Positions 27,781-35,775 of a DNA stretch of 64,000 nt are shown one piece after another; within the stretch, counting starts at the first letter, position 1, and every line of letters starts with the position of its first letter. Source of the stretch: Paracoccaceae bacterium (GTDB taxonomy: Bacteria; Pseudomonadota; Alphaproteobacteria; Rhodobacterales; Rhodobacteraceae); contig JACONJ010000058.1 of assembly GCA_014323785.1 (NCBI GenBank), positions 29,995 to 93,994 on the forward strand. Direction: 5' to 3'. The notes beneath the pieces are model-generated. The model did no database searches. It was not told the DNA's origin and saw only the letters and a list, made by a program, of their open reading frames with translations. Both the position numbers and the translations under genes were made by a program.

Positions 27781-28692
27781 ATGATCGAATTTGTGCTGTG
27801 GGTGCTGCAAAACCTTGCACTCGCCCCATATTACATGTTCCAAGCGATCATTCATCCGGGGGCCTGGCTGAATTGGGCCAACCCCGAAGCGGTCATGCGC
27901 TTCATCTATTACGGTGCCTCTGTTGAATTACTTTTCTCCGCCCTGTTTATTTTCATCTTTATCACGGTGCTTGGCATTGCCTGGAAGCGCACAATCCTGT
28001 GGCAGTGCGTCCGCGGGTTGGAGGCATTCGCCAATGGAACCGGGCGACTTTTTGCCTGGGCCGGGCTTTTAATGGTTCTGCAACAGGTGATGATCGTTTT
28101 TTTGCAGCGGATTTTCCGCGTGGCAGAAATTCAGCTGGGGCCGTTTGGATTTGCCTTTACGCAGGATCTCAGCTGGTGGGCCGAGGAACTGAAACTCTAT
28201 AATGCCATGATTGTTTGCATGTGTGTATCCTATACCTTTGTGCAGGATGGGCATGTGCGGGTGGACCTGATATATTCCGCCGTCAGGCACCGCACCAGGC
28301 GCGTGATCGACATGTTCGGCTGCCTGTTCTTCATGGTGCCGGTGATCGTGATTACCTATCTTTATGCTTGGTTCTTTATGTGGCGGCACCTGATGACGCC
28401 GACTGTGACGGCCACCAGTGATCTGGACCGGATGCTGATGCAGTCGCGGATATTCCGCTGGAATGTAGAAACCATCGGCTTCAGCCCCAATGGCTTCAAT
28501 GCCTACTTCCTGTTCAAGGTTCTGATTGTCGCCTTCTGTATCCTCGTCTTCCTGCAGGCCGTCGCTTTCTTCTGGCGCTCCTATCTGGAATGGCTGGAGG
28601 GAGAGGACAGCGCAGGCAAATATCTTGACAAGGATGTGCTGGATGACAAGGCCGAAGAGCTGGAACACGCGATCCATTCGGGGGCGACCTAA
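27781..28692 (+). CDS. TRAP transporter small permease subunit (DctQ)
   Basis: The 303-residue inner-membrane protein is longer than the usual roughly 170-200 residues because of an extended N-terminus with extra TM segments (LFSALFIFIFITVLGIAW, LFAWAGLLMVLQQVMIVFLQ). The DctQ core is visible at WWAEELKLYNAMIVCMCVSYTFVQDGHVRVDLIY. An AGGGAGG ribosome site lies 7 bases upstream. It forms the permease with the following DctM-type protein. Confidence 0.88.
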   Translation: MIEFVLWVLQNLALAPYYMFQAIIHPGAWLNWANPEAVMRFIYYGASVELLFSALFIFIFITVLGIAWKRTILWQCVRGLEAFANGTGRLFAWAGLLMVLQQVMIVFLQRIFRVAEIQLGPFGFAFTQDLSWWAEELKLYNAMIVCMCVSYTFVQDGHVRVDLIYSAVRHRTRRVIDMFGCLFFMVPVIVITYLYAWFFMWRHLMTPTVTATSDLDRMLMQSRIFRWNVETIGFSPNGFNAYFLFKVLIVAFCILVFLQAVAFFWRSYLEWLEGEDSAGKYLDKDVLDDKAEELEHAIHSGAT

Positions 28693-28740
28693 CGCCGTTT
28701 CTGGTGGAAATTAACGACTGACAGGGGGGGCCATCGTCAC

Positions 28741-31101
28741 ATGTTATTTGGACTGGACGGAGTCGAGATCGGGCTGATCATCGTTTTCCTGACGCTCTTT
28801 GCGGGGATCATGACGGGGTTTCCGGTGGCGTTTGCCATTGGCGGGGCAGGGGTTATTTCCTTTGCAATCATCGCCGCACTTGACAGTGCGGGGCTGCTGA
28901 TCCACCAGGCGATTGACACAAGTTCTGGTGAATATGCCGCGCTTCTGGCCGAAGGGGTCGTGCGTGAGGCGATTTCCGTCTTCCGATACCCGGAGTTGCC
29001 GCGCGTACAAGAACATTTGTTCCCCGGCGGTTGGGAACAGGCGATGGACCGCAACGTGTCCTTCATCGTCAACCGCATGAATGAGCGGGTGATCGCAGGC
29101 CAATCCATCGAGACGCTTTTGGCCGTGCTGATGTTTGTCATGATGGGCATCACGCTGGAACGATCAAAAATTGCCGAGGATCTGCTGACGACAATGGCGC
29201 GTGTCTTTGGCCCGCTGCCGGGTGGCCTGGCCGTGTCAATTGTGATCGTGGGTGCGTTCCTGGCAGCGTCCACCGGGATCGTCGGCGCGACGGTTGTGAC
29301 CATGGGCCTTCTGGCACTGCCGACGATGCTGCGCAACGGCTACTCGCCCGAACTGGCCACGGGGGTCATTTCCGCATCGGGCACGCTTGGGCAAATCATT
29401 CCGCCCTCGATTGTGATTGTTCTGCTTGGCACACTTGTGGGTGATCTCTATGCCACGGGGCAAGAGACGCGCGCGCAACTTGCCGGCTGTTCGGATGCGC
29501 TAACCTATCTGGGCGAACCGGCGGTTCTGTCTGTTGGTACGCTTTTTCAGGCCGCGCTTCTGCCGGGGATATTCCTGGCCGTACTTTATGCGGCCTATGC
29601 GTTCGGCTTTGCGCTGCTGAACCCGGCCAAGGCCCCCGCAGTGCAGATGTCCGGCGGGAAGGGCCGAGAGGTCGTGACCCGCAATGAGGCACTGACCTGG
29701 TATCTGCTGGCCCCTCTGGGCCTGATCGCTGCCGTCGTGATCGGTGCGTCGACGGGCCTTATCGGGTCACAAACCATCAACGTTTCAATCTACGCCGCAC
29801 AGGAGGATGGGCCGAGCCTGCGGACGAATGTGCCCGAGCAGTGCCAGGCGGCGATGATCGGGCTGCATGGGCAAGAGGCCTGGGACCGTGCGGTTGAAGA
29901 GCGCACGGCCCTGCAAACGGCGGGTACCGCGGACCAGGGCGTGACCGAGCTAAGCGAGGAAGAACTGGTCGCCGCCCGCGCCGCCGCGCTGGCCAATGCC
30001 GCGCCGATCGGTTGGGGTGTTGCAACGATCTTTGTCATGTTCCTGCTGATCCTGGTGGTCGCCCGCGGCGTCTCGCCCTCGGCCGATCCGGGGCCGCTGA
30101 TCATTGGTGGTCTGGGTGTGGTTCTGGCCTTTGCGCTGGATATCGTGGCAATCACGCCTGCAACAGGGCCGGGCGCGACCTTCCTGATTATGGCGGTGCC
30201 GTTCCTGATAACAGTTTACGGTGCGCGGGTGGCCATGGGGCGGCTGGCACAGAATGAGCTGCTGCGCGTTGTCTTTCCCCCCCTGGTTCTGATCGTTGCG
30301 GTTCTGGGCTCGATTCTGGGCGGGATTACCAACCCGACACCGGCAGCGGCTCTTGGCGCGGCAGGCGCGATTATGCTGGCAGCCTACCGCAAGCTAAAGG
30401 AAGAAAACGGCAAATCGAAACTGGTTATCTGGGCCAGTTTTGCCATTGTCATCATGATCCTGCTTGGGGTGAATTTCGACTTGCGCATCGCGCGGGGGAT
30501 GGTGCCGTTTGAGGATTGGGTCGCCTACGTCGGGGCGCAAATCGCCTATCATTTTGCCTTCTTCGGCTTGCTTTTCAGCTGTTGGGTTTTGTTCCGGACC
30601 AGCGTTTTGAGCCCGGTGGTGCGAGAGACGGCGAAAGTTACCTCGATGGTCTTTACCATCCTGATCGGTTCCCAGCTTCTGAACCTGGTGCTGATCTCCT
30701 TCGGCGGGGAGCATCACATCCAGCAATACCTGCGTTCCTTCGATAATGAGCTGGTCGTGTTCCTGGTGGTGATGCTGATCCTGTTCATTCTGGGCTTCGT
30801 GCTTGATTTCCTGGAAATCATCTATATCGTGATCCCGATTGTGGGCCCCGTGATCTATGGTGGTACGCTGGATCCGAAATGGGTGACAATCATGATTGCG
30901 GTGAACCTGCAAACCTCTTTCCTGACACCACCCTTTGGCTTTGCACTGTTTTACCTTAGGGGGGTGGCCCCGGCGGGCATTACGACAGGCCACATTTATC
31001 GCGGGGTGATTCCTTTTGTGCTGATCCAGGTGGTGGGGCTGGCGATCCTGTGGGGATTCCCGGGCATCGTGACAATCGTACCGGACCTGCTACCGAACTA
31101 G
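28741..31101 (+). CDS. TRAP transporter large permease subunit (DctM), extended form
   Basis: The 786-residue protein is much longer than canonical DctM (about 430). The DctM core motifs are split: GIMTGFPVAFAIGG, MFVMMGITLERSKIAEDLL and GTLGQIIPPSIVIVLLG lie in the first 240 residues, and FVLDFLEIIYIVIPIVGPVIYGG with LQTSFLTPPFGFALFYLRG in the last 150. About 300 residues between them contain more TM helices and a soluble, Cys-containing insert (about residues 345-410). Such long forms are known among TakM-like subunits. An AGGGGGG ribosome site precedes it. Confidence 0.88.
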   Translation: MLFGLDGVEIGLIIVFLTLFAGIMTGFPVAFAIGGAGVISFAIIAALDSAGLLIHQAIDTSSGEYAALLAEGVVREAISVFRYPELPRVQEHLFPGGWEQAMDRNVSFIVNRMNERVIAGQSIETLLAVLMFVMMGITLERSKIAEDLLTTMARVFGPLPGGLAVSIVIVGAFLAASTGIVGATVVTMGLLALPTMLRNGYSPELATGVISASGTLGQIIPPSIVIVLLGTLVGDLYATGQETRAQLAGCSDALTYLGEPAVLSVGTLFQAALLPGIFLAVLYAAYAFGFALLNPAKAPAVQMSGGKGREVVTRNEALTWYLLAPLGLIAAVVIGASTGLIGSQTINVSIYAAQEDGPSLRTNVPEQCQAAMIGLHGQEAWDRAVEERTALQTAGTADQGVTELSEEELVAARAAALANAAPIGWGVATIFVMFLLILVVARGVSPSADPGPLIIGGLGVVLAFALDIVAITPATGPGATFLIMAVPFLITVYGARVAMGRLAQNELLRVVFPPLVLIVAVLGSILGGITNPTPAAALGAAGAIMLAAYRKLKEENGKSKLVIWASFAIVIMILLGVNFDLRIARGMVPFEDWVAYVGAQIAYHFAFFGLLFSCWVLFRTSVLSPVVRETAKVTSMVFTILIGSQLLNLVLISFGGEHHIQQYLRSFDNELVVFLVVMLILFILGFVLDFLEIIYIVIPIVGPVIYGGTLDPKWVTIMIAVNLQTSFLTPPFGFALFYLRGVAPAGITTGHIYRGVIPFVLIQVVGLAILWGFPGIVTIVPDLLPN

Positions 31102-31135
31102 GAGGTGCCGGAACATTCGGGTTTTCGCGTCTCTG

Positions 31136-31157
31136 CCGGCCAATCTGCCGGTCTTTT
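31136..31157 (+). terminator. Weak terminator-like hairpin after the TRAP operon
   Basis: A 5-bp stem CCGGC/GCCGG (31136-31140 with 31147-31151) is followed by TCTTTT, located 35 bases after the large-permease stop. The stem is short, so termination may be inefficient. Confidence 0.4.
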
Positions 31158-31211
31158 GGGTTGCAGCAAATCCCAAAGATTGCCCCAAGGATCGCGCCAT
31201 TTGGCGACGAT

Positions 31212-31258
31212 CTGGAGTTTATCGGTCCCAATCTGGAGATATTTTCGGTCCGCTACAC
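31212..31258. repeat. Dispersed intergenic repeat, copy 1
   Basis: A 47-base element matches 48101-48147 at about 44 of 47 positions. Weaker similarity continues roughly 30 bases further to the left of both copies. Internally it is built from two related halves, CTGGAG...CGGTCC twice. Its right edge covers the stop codon of bpt. Confidence 0.75.
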
Positions 31259-32038
31259 GATCTGTTGCGTGACAGAATTGACAGAAAGCGGATGGTTCTG
31301 GCTGGAACAGGCGTTCGCCTTCTCCAGTGGCACCCAGCCGCCATTCACGTAACCCTCAAGTGCCGGGAAATTGGCCTTGTAGTTCATCTTTGAACATCCC
31401 GGAATCCAGTAACCAAGATAAACGTAGGGCAGGTTCACCTCTCGGGCCATGTCCAGATGATCGAGGATCACATAGGTTCCAAGCGATTGCCGCGACAGAT
31501 CAGGGCAGAAAAAGCTGTAAACAAGGCTTAGGCCATCATCCAGAACATCCGTCAGGCAGACGGCCACCAGATTCCTGGTTTCCGTATCGCGGTATTCAAC
31601 TACGCGGGACTGGACCGGTGTTTCCTCGATCATCGCGGTGAACTCAAAAATATCCATGTCCGCCATGCCACCATCGGCGTGACGACAATCCAGGTAGCTG
31701 CGGAACAGCGTGTATTGCTCCTCGGTCGCGCGGGGAGAGCGGGCACAGCGGTCCAGGTGGCGGTTGCGGCGCAGCGTGCGGCACTGGCTTCTGGTCGGCG
31801 CGAAATCGGCCACGCGGATCCGCACAGACATGCACGCTGAACATCCCGCGCAAGAGGGCCGGTAGATCACGTTCTGCGACCGGCGAAATCCCTGTTTCGA
31901 CAAGGCATCATTCAACGTGCCGGCGTGTGCCCCCTGCAATGCCGTGAACAGTTTGCGTTCCCGTCGCCCGTCCAGATAGGGGCAGATTTGCGGCGTGGTT
32001 ACATAAAATTGTGGCGCGATCAGAAGAGTGTAGCGCAT
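31253..32038 (-). CDS. bpt: Aspartate/glutamate leucyltransferase (N-end rule)
   Basis: Transfers Leu from Leu-tRNA to N-terminal Asp or Glu of proteins, marking them for ClpS/ClpAP degradation. The 261 residues show the ATE/Bpt cysteines ([20 protein letters not shown]) and C-terminal-domain motifs [21 protein letters not shown] and [24 protein letters not shown]. The C-terminal tail ([20 protein letters not shown]) does not resemble the usual family end, and its stop lies inside a dispersed repeat. The last residues may therefore have been replaced when the repeat arrived. Confidence 0.93.
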   Translation of the reverse strand: MRYTLLIAPQFYVTTPQICPYLDGRRERKLFTALQGAHAGTLNDALSKQGFRRSQNVIYRPSCAGCSACMSVRIRVADFAPTRSQCRTLRRNRHLDRCARSPRATEEQYTLFRSYLDCRHADGGMADMDIFEFTAMIEETPVQSRVVEYRDTETRNLVAVCLTDVLDDGLSLVYSFFCPDLSRQSLGTYVILDHLDMAREVNLPYVYLGYWIPGCSKMNYKANFPALEGYVNGGWVPLEKANACSSQNHPLSVNSVTQQIV

Positions 32039-32285
32039 TGCGTGGGCTGATCAGATTATTCACATCACCCAAGCATGCAACGCCGCCTGGTGCGGGGCAA
32101 TACGTTTCTTTCCTGCATCACGGGCGGTTAATCCCCGTGGAACAGACCAAGATGTCACGCAGCCCCTGGCGGCGCGTTCCGGTAATGTCACCGGCAACCC
32201 GTAGCGGGCGAGTAGCCCAGATGAGCAAGGGCACGGCCCTGCTTGGCGCGGGGGGCCGTGCGACACGAAGGGGGCCGGTTATGCG

Positions 32286-32696
32286 CTACACCGGGTTCCC
32301 GTTTTCAACATTATCCCTGCCGGATTTGCTGCGTTCATCCATGAACTGGTCAAACTCTGCCTTATCCTTGGCATCGCGCAGCCGCTGCAGGAATAATTCA
32401 AAAGCATCCTGTTCTTCTTCCAGGCGGCGCAGGGTTTCGGCCTTGTAGTTGTCAAAGGCCGAATTGCCGGAACTGCGAAAGGAATGGCGACGGTTGATGC
32501 GGGATGTGCAGGATCCTTTGAACACGTCTTTGCTCCAGATCATATAAAACAGCAGGGCAAGGCCGACTGGCCAGAACAGGACAAATCCCAGAACCATGGC
32601 GGCGATCCAGGCACCTTTGCCTTTGGAATCGAGCCACGCTTCACTGCGGGAAAACCAGCCTTGGGCTGATTGGACGGGGGCGGCGACTGTGGACAT
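32286..32696 (-). CDS. DUF2852 membrane protein
   Basis: The 136-residue protein has one or two hydrophobic segments (AAMVLGFVLFWPVGLALLFYMIWSKD, about residues 33-58), a basic middle (SRINRRHSFRSSGNSAFDNYKAETLRRLEEE) and an amphipathic helical tail (FLQRLRDAKDKAEFDQFMDERSK). This pattern is the DUF2852 family of alphaproteobacteria, of unknown function. The ATG at 32696 is chosen for its AAAGGAG ribosome site 8 bases upstream. Confidence 0.85.
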   Translation of the reverse strand: MSTVAAPVQSAQGWFSRSEAWLDSKGKGAWIAAMVLGFVLFWPVGLALLFYMIWSKDVFKGSCTSRINRRHSFRSSGNSAFDNYKAETLRRLEEEQDAFELFLQRLRDAKDKAEFDQFMDERSKSGRDNVENGNPV

Positions 32697-32912
32697 GGGA
32701 TGTACTCCTTTTGCAACTGTGCATGGTAATGCTAACCACATTAACACATATAGGCAACTGACAGGCCGTTGACAAGGGAGCGCAAGAGTAAATCGACTTG
32801 ACATACCCGCCTGGTTCCGTTGACACCTACGGGGATTCAAGACAGAAGGGTGGGCCGGGAGCAAGGCGGGAACACCTGAAAGCTGTTCGCTTACAGACGA
32901 TGCATGGCCAGG

Positions 32913-33788
32913 TTATCCGCTTCGGGTGCGGGTTTCAAACCTGGGCAGCATGGCCGAAAAATCGCGGCCCCCCCCGCCCTCGTCCTTCACGAAGGCTTGA
33001 TAGAGTGCCGTTGCCGCCTGACCCATTGGTGTATCGACATCCGTGGCCTGCGCCGCCTGCTGGCCAAGTCGAAGATCCTTCAGCATCAACGCGGCCGCGA
33101 ACCCTGGCTGGTAATTGTTATCCGCCGGGCTGTGTGGCCCCACCCCCGGGGCGGGGCAATAAGCGTTCATCGTCCAGCTAGAGCCAGAGGAGGTAGAGAC
33201 GACATCAAACATCGCCTGCCGGTCCAGTCCCAGCCTGTCGGCCAGCACAAAGGCTTCGCAGGTCGCGATCATCGTGACCCCCAGAATCATGTTGTTGCAG
33301 ATTTTTGCGGCCTGCCCATTGCCCGCACCACCGCAATGCACCACCCTTTGCCCCATGATCCTGAACAGCGGGCTGGCGATGGCAAAGGCCGCTTGCGCAC
33401 CACCCACCATGAAGGTGAGCGTACCCGCCACCGCCCCGCCAACCCCGCCAGAGACCGGCGCGTCAAGAAAGCCAAGGCCCGCCGCTTCCGCAGCGGCAGC
33501 GACAGCACGGGCGGCGTCAACCTCAACCGTCGAACAGTCGACCAACACCGCGCGTGGTGCCATGGCTGGCAGAATCTCATCAGCGACGCACCGCAGACTC
33601 TTGCCATCAGGCAGCATGGTGAATACGATGTCCTGGCCTGCTGCGGCCTCTGCCGCGCTTTGCACCGGGTGCACACCCCTGGGGCAAGAGGCCACCAGAT
33701 CGAACCCCGCCACCTGATGACCCGCCGCCGCCAGATTGGTGGCCATCGGTGCCCCCATATTGCCCAGGCCGATGAAACCGATCTTCAT
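32913..33788 (-). CDS. mmsB: 3-hydroxyisobutyrate dehydrogenase
   Basis: NAD-dependent oxidation of 3-hydroxyisobutyrate to methylmalonate semialdehyde in valine catabolism. The 291 residues start with the Rossmann motif MKIGFIGLGNMGAPMATNLA, then show the substrate-site DAPVSGGVGGAVAGTL and the catalytic Lys in GNGQAAKICNNMILG. It overlaps the upstream hydrolase by four bases. It is the last gene of the valine cluster whose first gene, mmsA, now lies at 43.0-44.5 kb beyond the inserted Dnd island. Confidence 0.95.
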   Translation of the reverse strand: MKIGFIGLGNMGAPMATNLAAAGHQVAGFDLVASCPRGVHPVQSAAEAAAGQDIVFTMLPDGKSLRCVADEILPAMAPRAVLVDCSTVEVDAARAVAAAAEAAGLGFLDAPVSGGVGGAVAGTLTFMVGGAQAAFAIASPLFRIMGQRVVHCGGAGNGQAAKICNNMILGVTMIATCEAFVLADRLGLDRQAMFDVVSTSSGSSWTMNAYCPAPGVGPHSPADNNYQPGFAAALMLKDLRLGQQAAQATDVDTPMGQAATALYQAFVKDEGGGGRDFSAMLPRFETRTRSG

Positions 33789-34837
33789 GGCTGTCCTTCC
33801 CTTGTGAATGTCAACTCATCCGCGCCAAGTGGCAACAGCATCGCGCTGACCTCTGCCGGGCCCACCGCCTCGGGTGTATCATGGCACCAATTCGGCGACC
33901 TGTCCTTGTCAATGATCGCCGCACGGATACCTTCCAGAAAGTCGCCATGTTCCATTGATCGCGCGGTAAAGCGGTATTCCTGGGTCAGCGCGTGGTGAAT
34001 TGTATCGCGCATTCGTGCACGATGCACCAGTTCAACCGCACAGGCCACGGACAGGGGCGCGTTACGGGCAAGTGCCTTCATCGCTTCTGCAGCAAAAACG
34101 CTGTCGGTGTGGCGCAGAACTGTCAGGATATCGCGCAGCGTCGCACCGGCAAAGGCATCGTCGATCTCGGGCTGCAGCGCGGCCAGGGGGGCCTCTGGCG
34201 GGGCAAGGGCCGCGCGGTCGATAACCTTCCAGTCCCCGGTGTCAATCAGGGCGTCGATCACATCGGGCCATGCCTCCTGCGGAATGAAATAATCGGCAAA
34301 GCCCGCAAGGATTGCATCGCCTGGGCCCATGCGTGTACCCGTCGTGCCCAGGTATTCGCCAAGCCGTCCGGGCGCACGTGCCAGGATCAGGGAACCGCCA
34401 ACATCGGGCACCAGCCCGATCCCGCATTCCGGCATTGCGATCCGGCTGCTTTCGCACACGACCCGGTGAGAGCCATGGCACCCAACGCCCACACCGCCGC
34501 CCATGGTGAAGCCCTGCATGAAGCTGGCCACTGGTTTGGGAAACTCGAACAGCCGCGCATTCATGCGGTATTCATCGGCCCAGAATCGACGACCATAGGC
34601 GTAATCGCCTGCCGTACCTGTGGCATACATCCGGGCAATATCACCGCCGGCGCAAAACGCCCTGCTGCCCTTGGCATCAAAGACCAGCATGGTGATCTCT
34701 GGCATCCCGGCCCATTTGATCAGCGTGGCATCAATCGCGCGGCACATCGCATAGGTCAGGGCATTCAGGGCCCCTGGCCGGTTTAGTGTGATCCGCCCGA
34801 CGCGACCTTCGATCCGGATATGGATATCATCCGACAT
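33785..34837 (-). CDS. 3-hydroxyisobutyryl-CoA hydrolase / enoyl-CoA hydratase family
   Basis: The 350-residue crotonase-fold protein has the AFCAGGDIARMY oxyanion-hole motif and VASFMQGFTMGGGVGVGCHGSHRV, followed by ESSRIAMPECGIGLVPDVGGS with the conserved Glu. Length and the C-terminal half match the 3-hydroxyisobutyryl-CoA hydrolase branch rather than short enoyl-CoA hydratases. This role fits between isobutyryl-CoA dehydrogenase and mmsB in valine breakdown. The ATG at 34837 matches the family start (MSDDIHIRIEGRVGRITLNRP). The same frame stays open further upstream, but that part is antisense-like and non-homologous. Confidence 0.9.
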   Translation of the reverse strand: MSDDIHIRIEGRVGRITLNRPGALNALTYAMCRAIDATLIKWAGMPEITMLVFDAKGSRAFCAGGDIARMYATGTAGDYAYGRRFWADEYRMNARLFEFPKPVASFMQGFTMGGGVGVGCHGSHRVVCESSRIAMPECGIGLVPDVGGSLILARAPGRLGEYLGTTGTRMGPGDAILAGFADYFIPQEAWPDVIDALIDTGDWKVIDRAALAPPEAPLAALQPEIDDAFAGATLRDILTVLRHTDSVFAAEAMKALARNAPLSVACAVELVHRARMRDTIHHALTQEYRFTARSMEHGDFLEGIRAAIIDKDRSPNWCHDTPEAVGPAEVSAMLLPLGADELTFTREGQP

Positions 34838-34859
34838 TGAGCTGCTGCCCCCCTGCCAA

Positions 34860-35576
34860 TCACCCGCGTGTGGCCAGCAGATTGCGCGCCACAAGCATGC
34901 GCATGATCTCATTGGTACCTTCCAGGATTTGATGCACCCGTAGATCGCGCACCAATTTCTCCATCCCGTAATCAGCCAGATAGCCATAGCCGCCGTGAAG
35001 CTGCAGGCACTGATCAACGATCTGGCTGCCAGTTTCGGTGACGAATGTCTTGGCCATGGCGCAGGCTGTCGTCGCATCTGGTGCGCCGATGTCAAGTTTC
35101 CAGGCCGCTTGCCGCAGAAACACGCACGCAGCTTGCAGCGCGATCTCCATATCCGCCGGGCGGAATTGCAGGGCCTGAAACTGGTCGATGGATTGGCCAA
35201 AAGCCTTGCGTTCGCCCATATAGGTTAACGTTGTGCGCAACGCTGCCCGCGCCGCACCAAGCGAACAGGCCGCGATATTCAGCCGCCCCCCATCAAGACC
35301 CGTCATCGCGTAGGAAACCCCTTGCCTTCCTTCCCCAGCAGGTTTTCCGACGGGACGACGCAATCGTCAAACTGCACCTGCCGGGTGGGCTGCGCCCGCC
35401 AGCCAATCTTATCCTCCAGTCCGCCAAAGCCAAGGCGCGGCAAGTTTCGGCCACAGATCCCTGGGGATCGTGCCGTCCTTTTCCCACGCCAAGGCAAAGG
35501 GTGCGATCTCGGCCGCACCAAAACCTTTGGCCATCCTGAAGATGGCCTCTTGCTCCTCGGACAGGGCGAAATCCAT
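34860..35576 (-). pseudogene. Acyl-CoA (isobutyryl-CoA) dehydrogenase remnant with internal deletion and frame breaks
   Basis: Three pieces in three frames belong to one acyl-CoA dehydrogenase. The N-terminus is MDFALSEEQEAIFRMAKGF, starting at 35576. A middle piece, LEDKIGWRAQPTRQVQFDDC, covers about 35310-35430. The C-terminus is TGLDGGRLNIAACSLGAARA through LEGTNEIMRMLVARNLL, ending at 34860. The DNA jumps from WPKLAALGFGG straight to LEDKIGW, so roughly 140-150 residues including the FAD-binding centre are gone (717 bases against about 1140 expected). A further single base seems missing near 35311-35320, between GKGF and SYAMTG. The family normally acts between mmsA and the hydrolase in valine degradation. 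As it stands the enzyme cannot work. Confidence 0.88.
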
Positions 35577-35775
35577 CGGTACTTTCTTTCCTGGGGAATG
35601 GAACGCCTGCCTGATTACCGGCTGCTGTGGAAGGTTTGCAAGTACCAATGGGAGTGAGGTGGAATTCCTTAGGATCAGGTGGCTGGTGGCGTTGGCGATC
35701 TGGCTCGGTGCTCATTGTAACGGGGGTACCGCCCTGGTACTTTCCAGTCTGGTTCGATATCAGGCGGATTACAGA

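Noticed and set aside
35293..35715. 140-codon open frame over the acyl-CoA dehydrogenase remnant
   Set aside because: It is a shifted frame of the dehydrogenase pieces, with no homology of its own.
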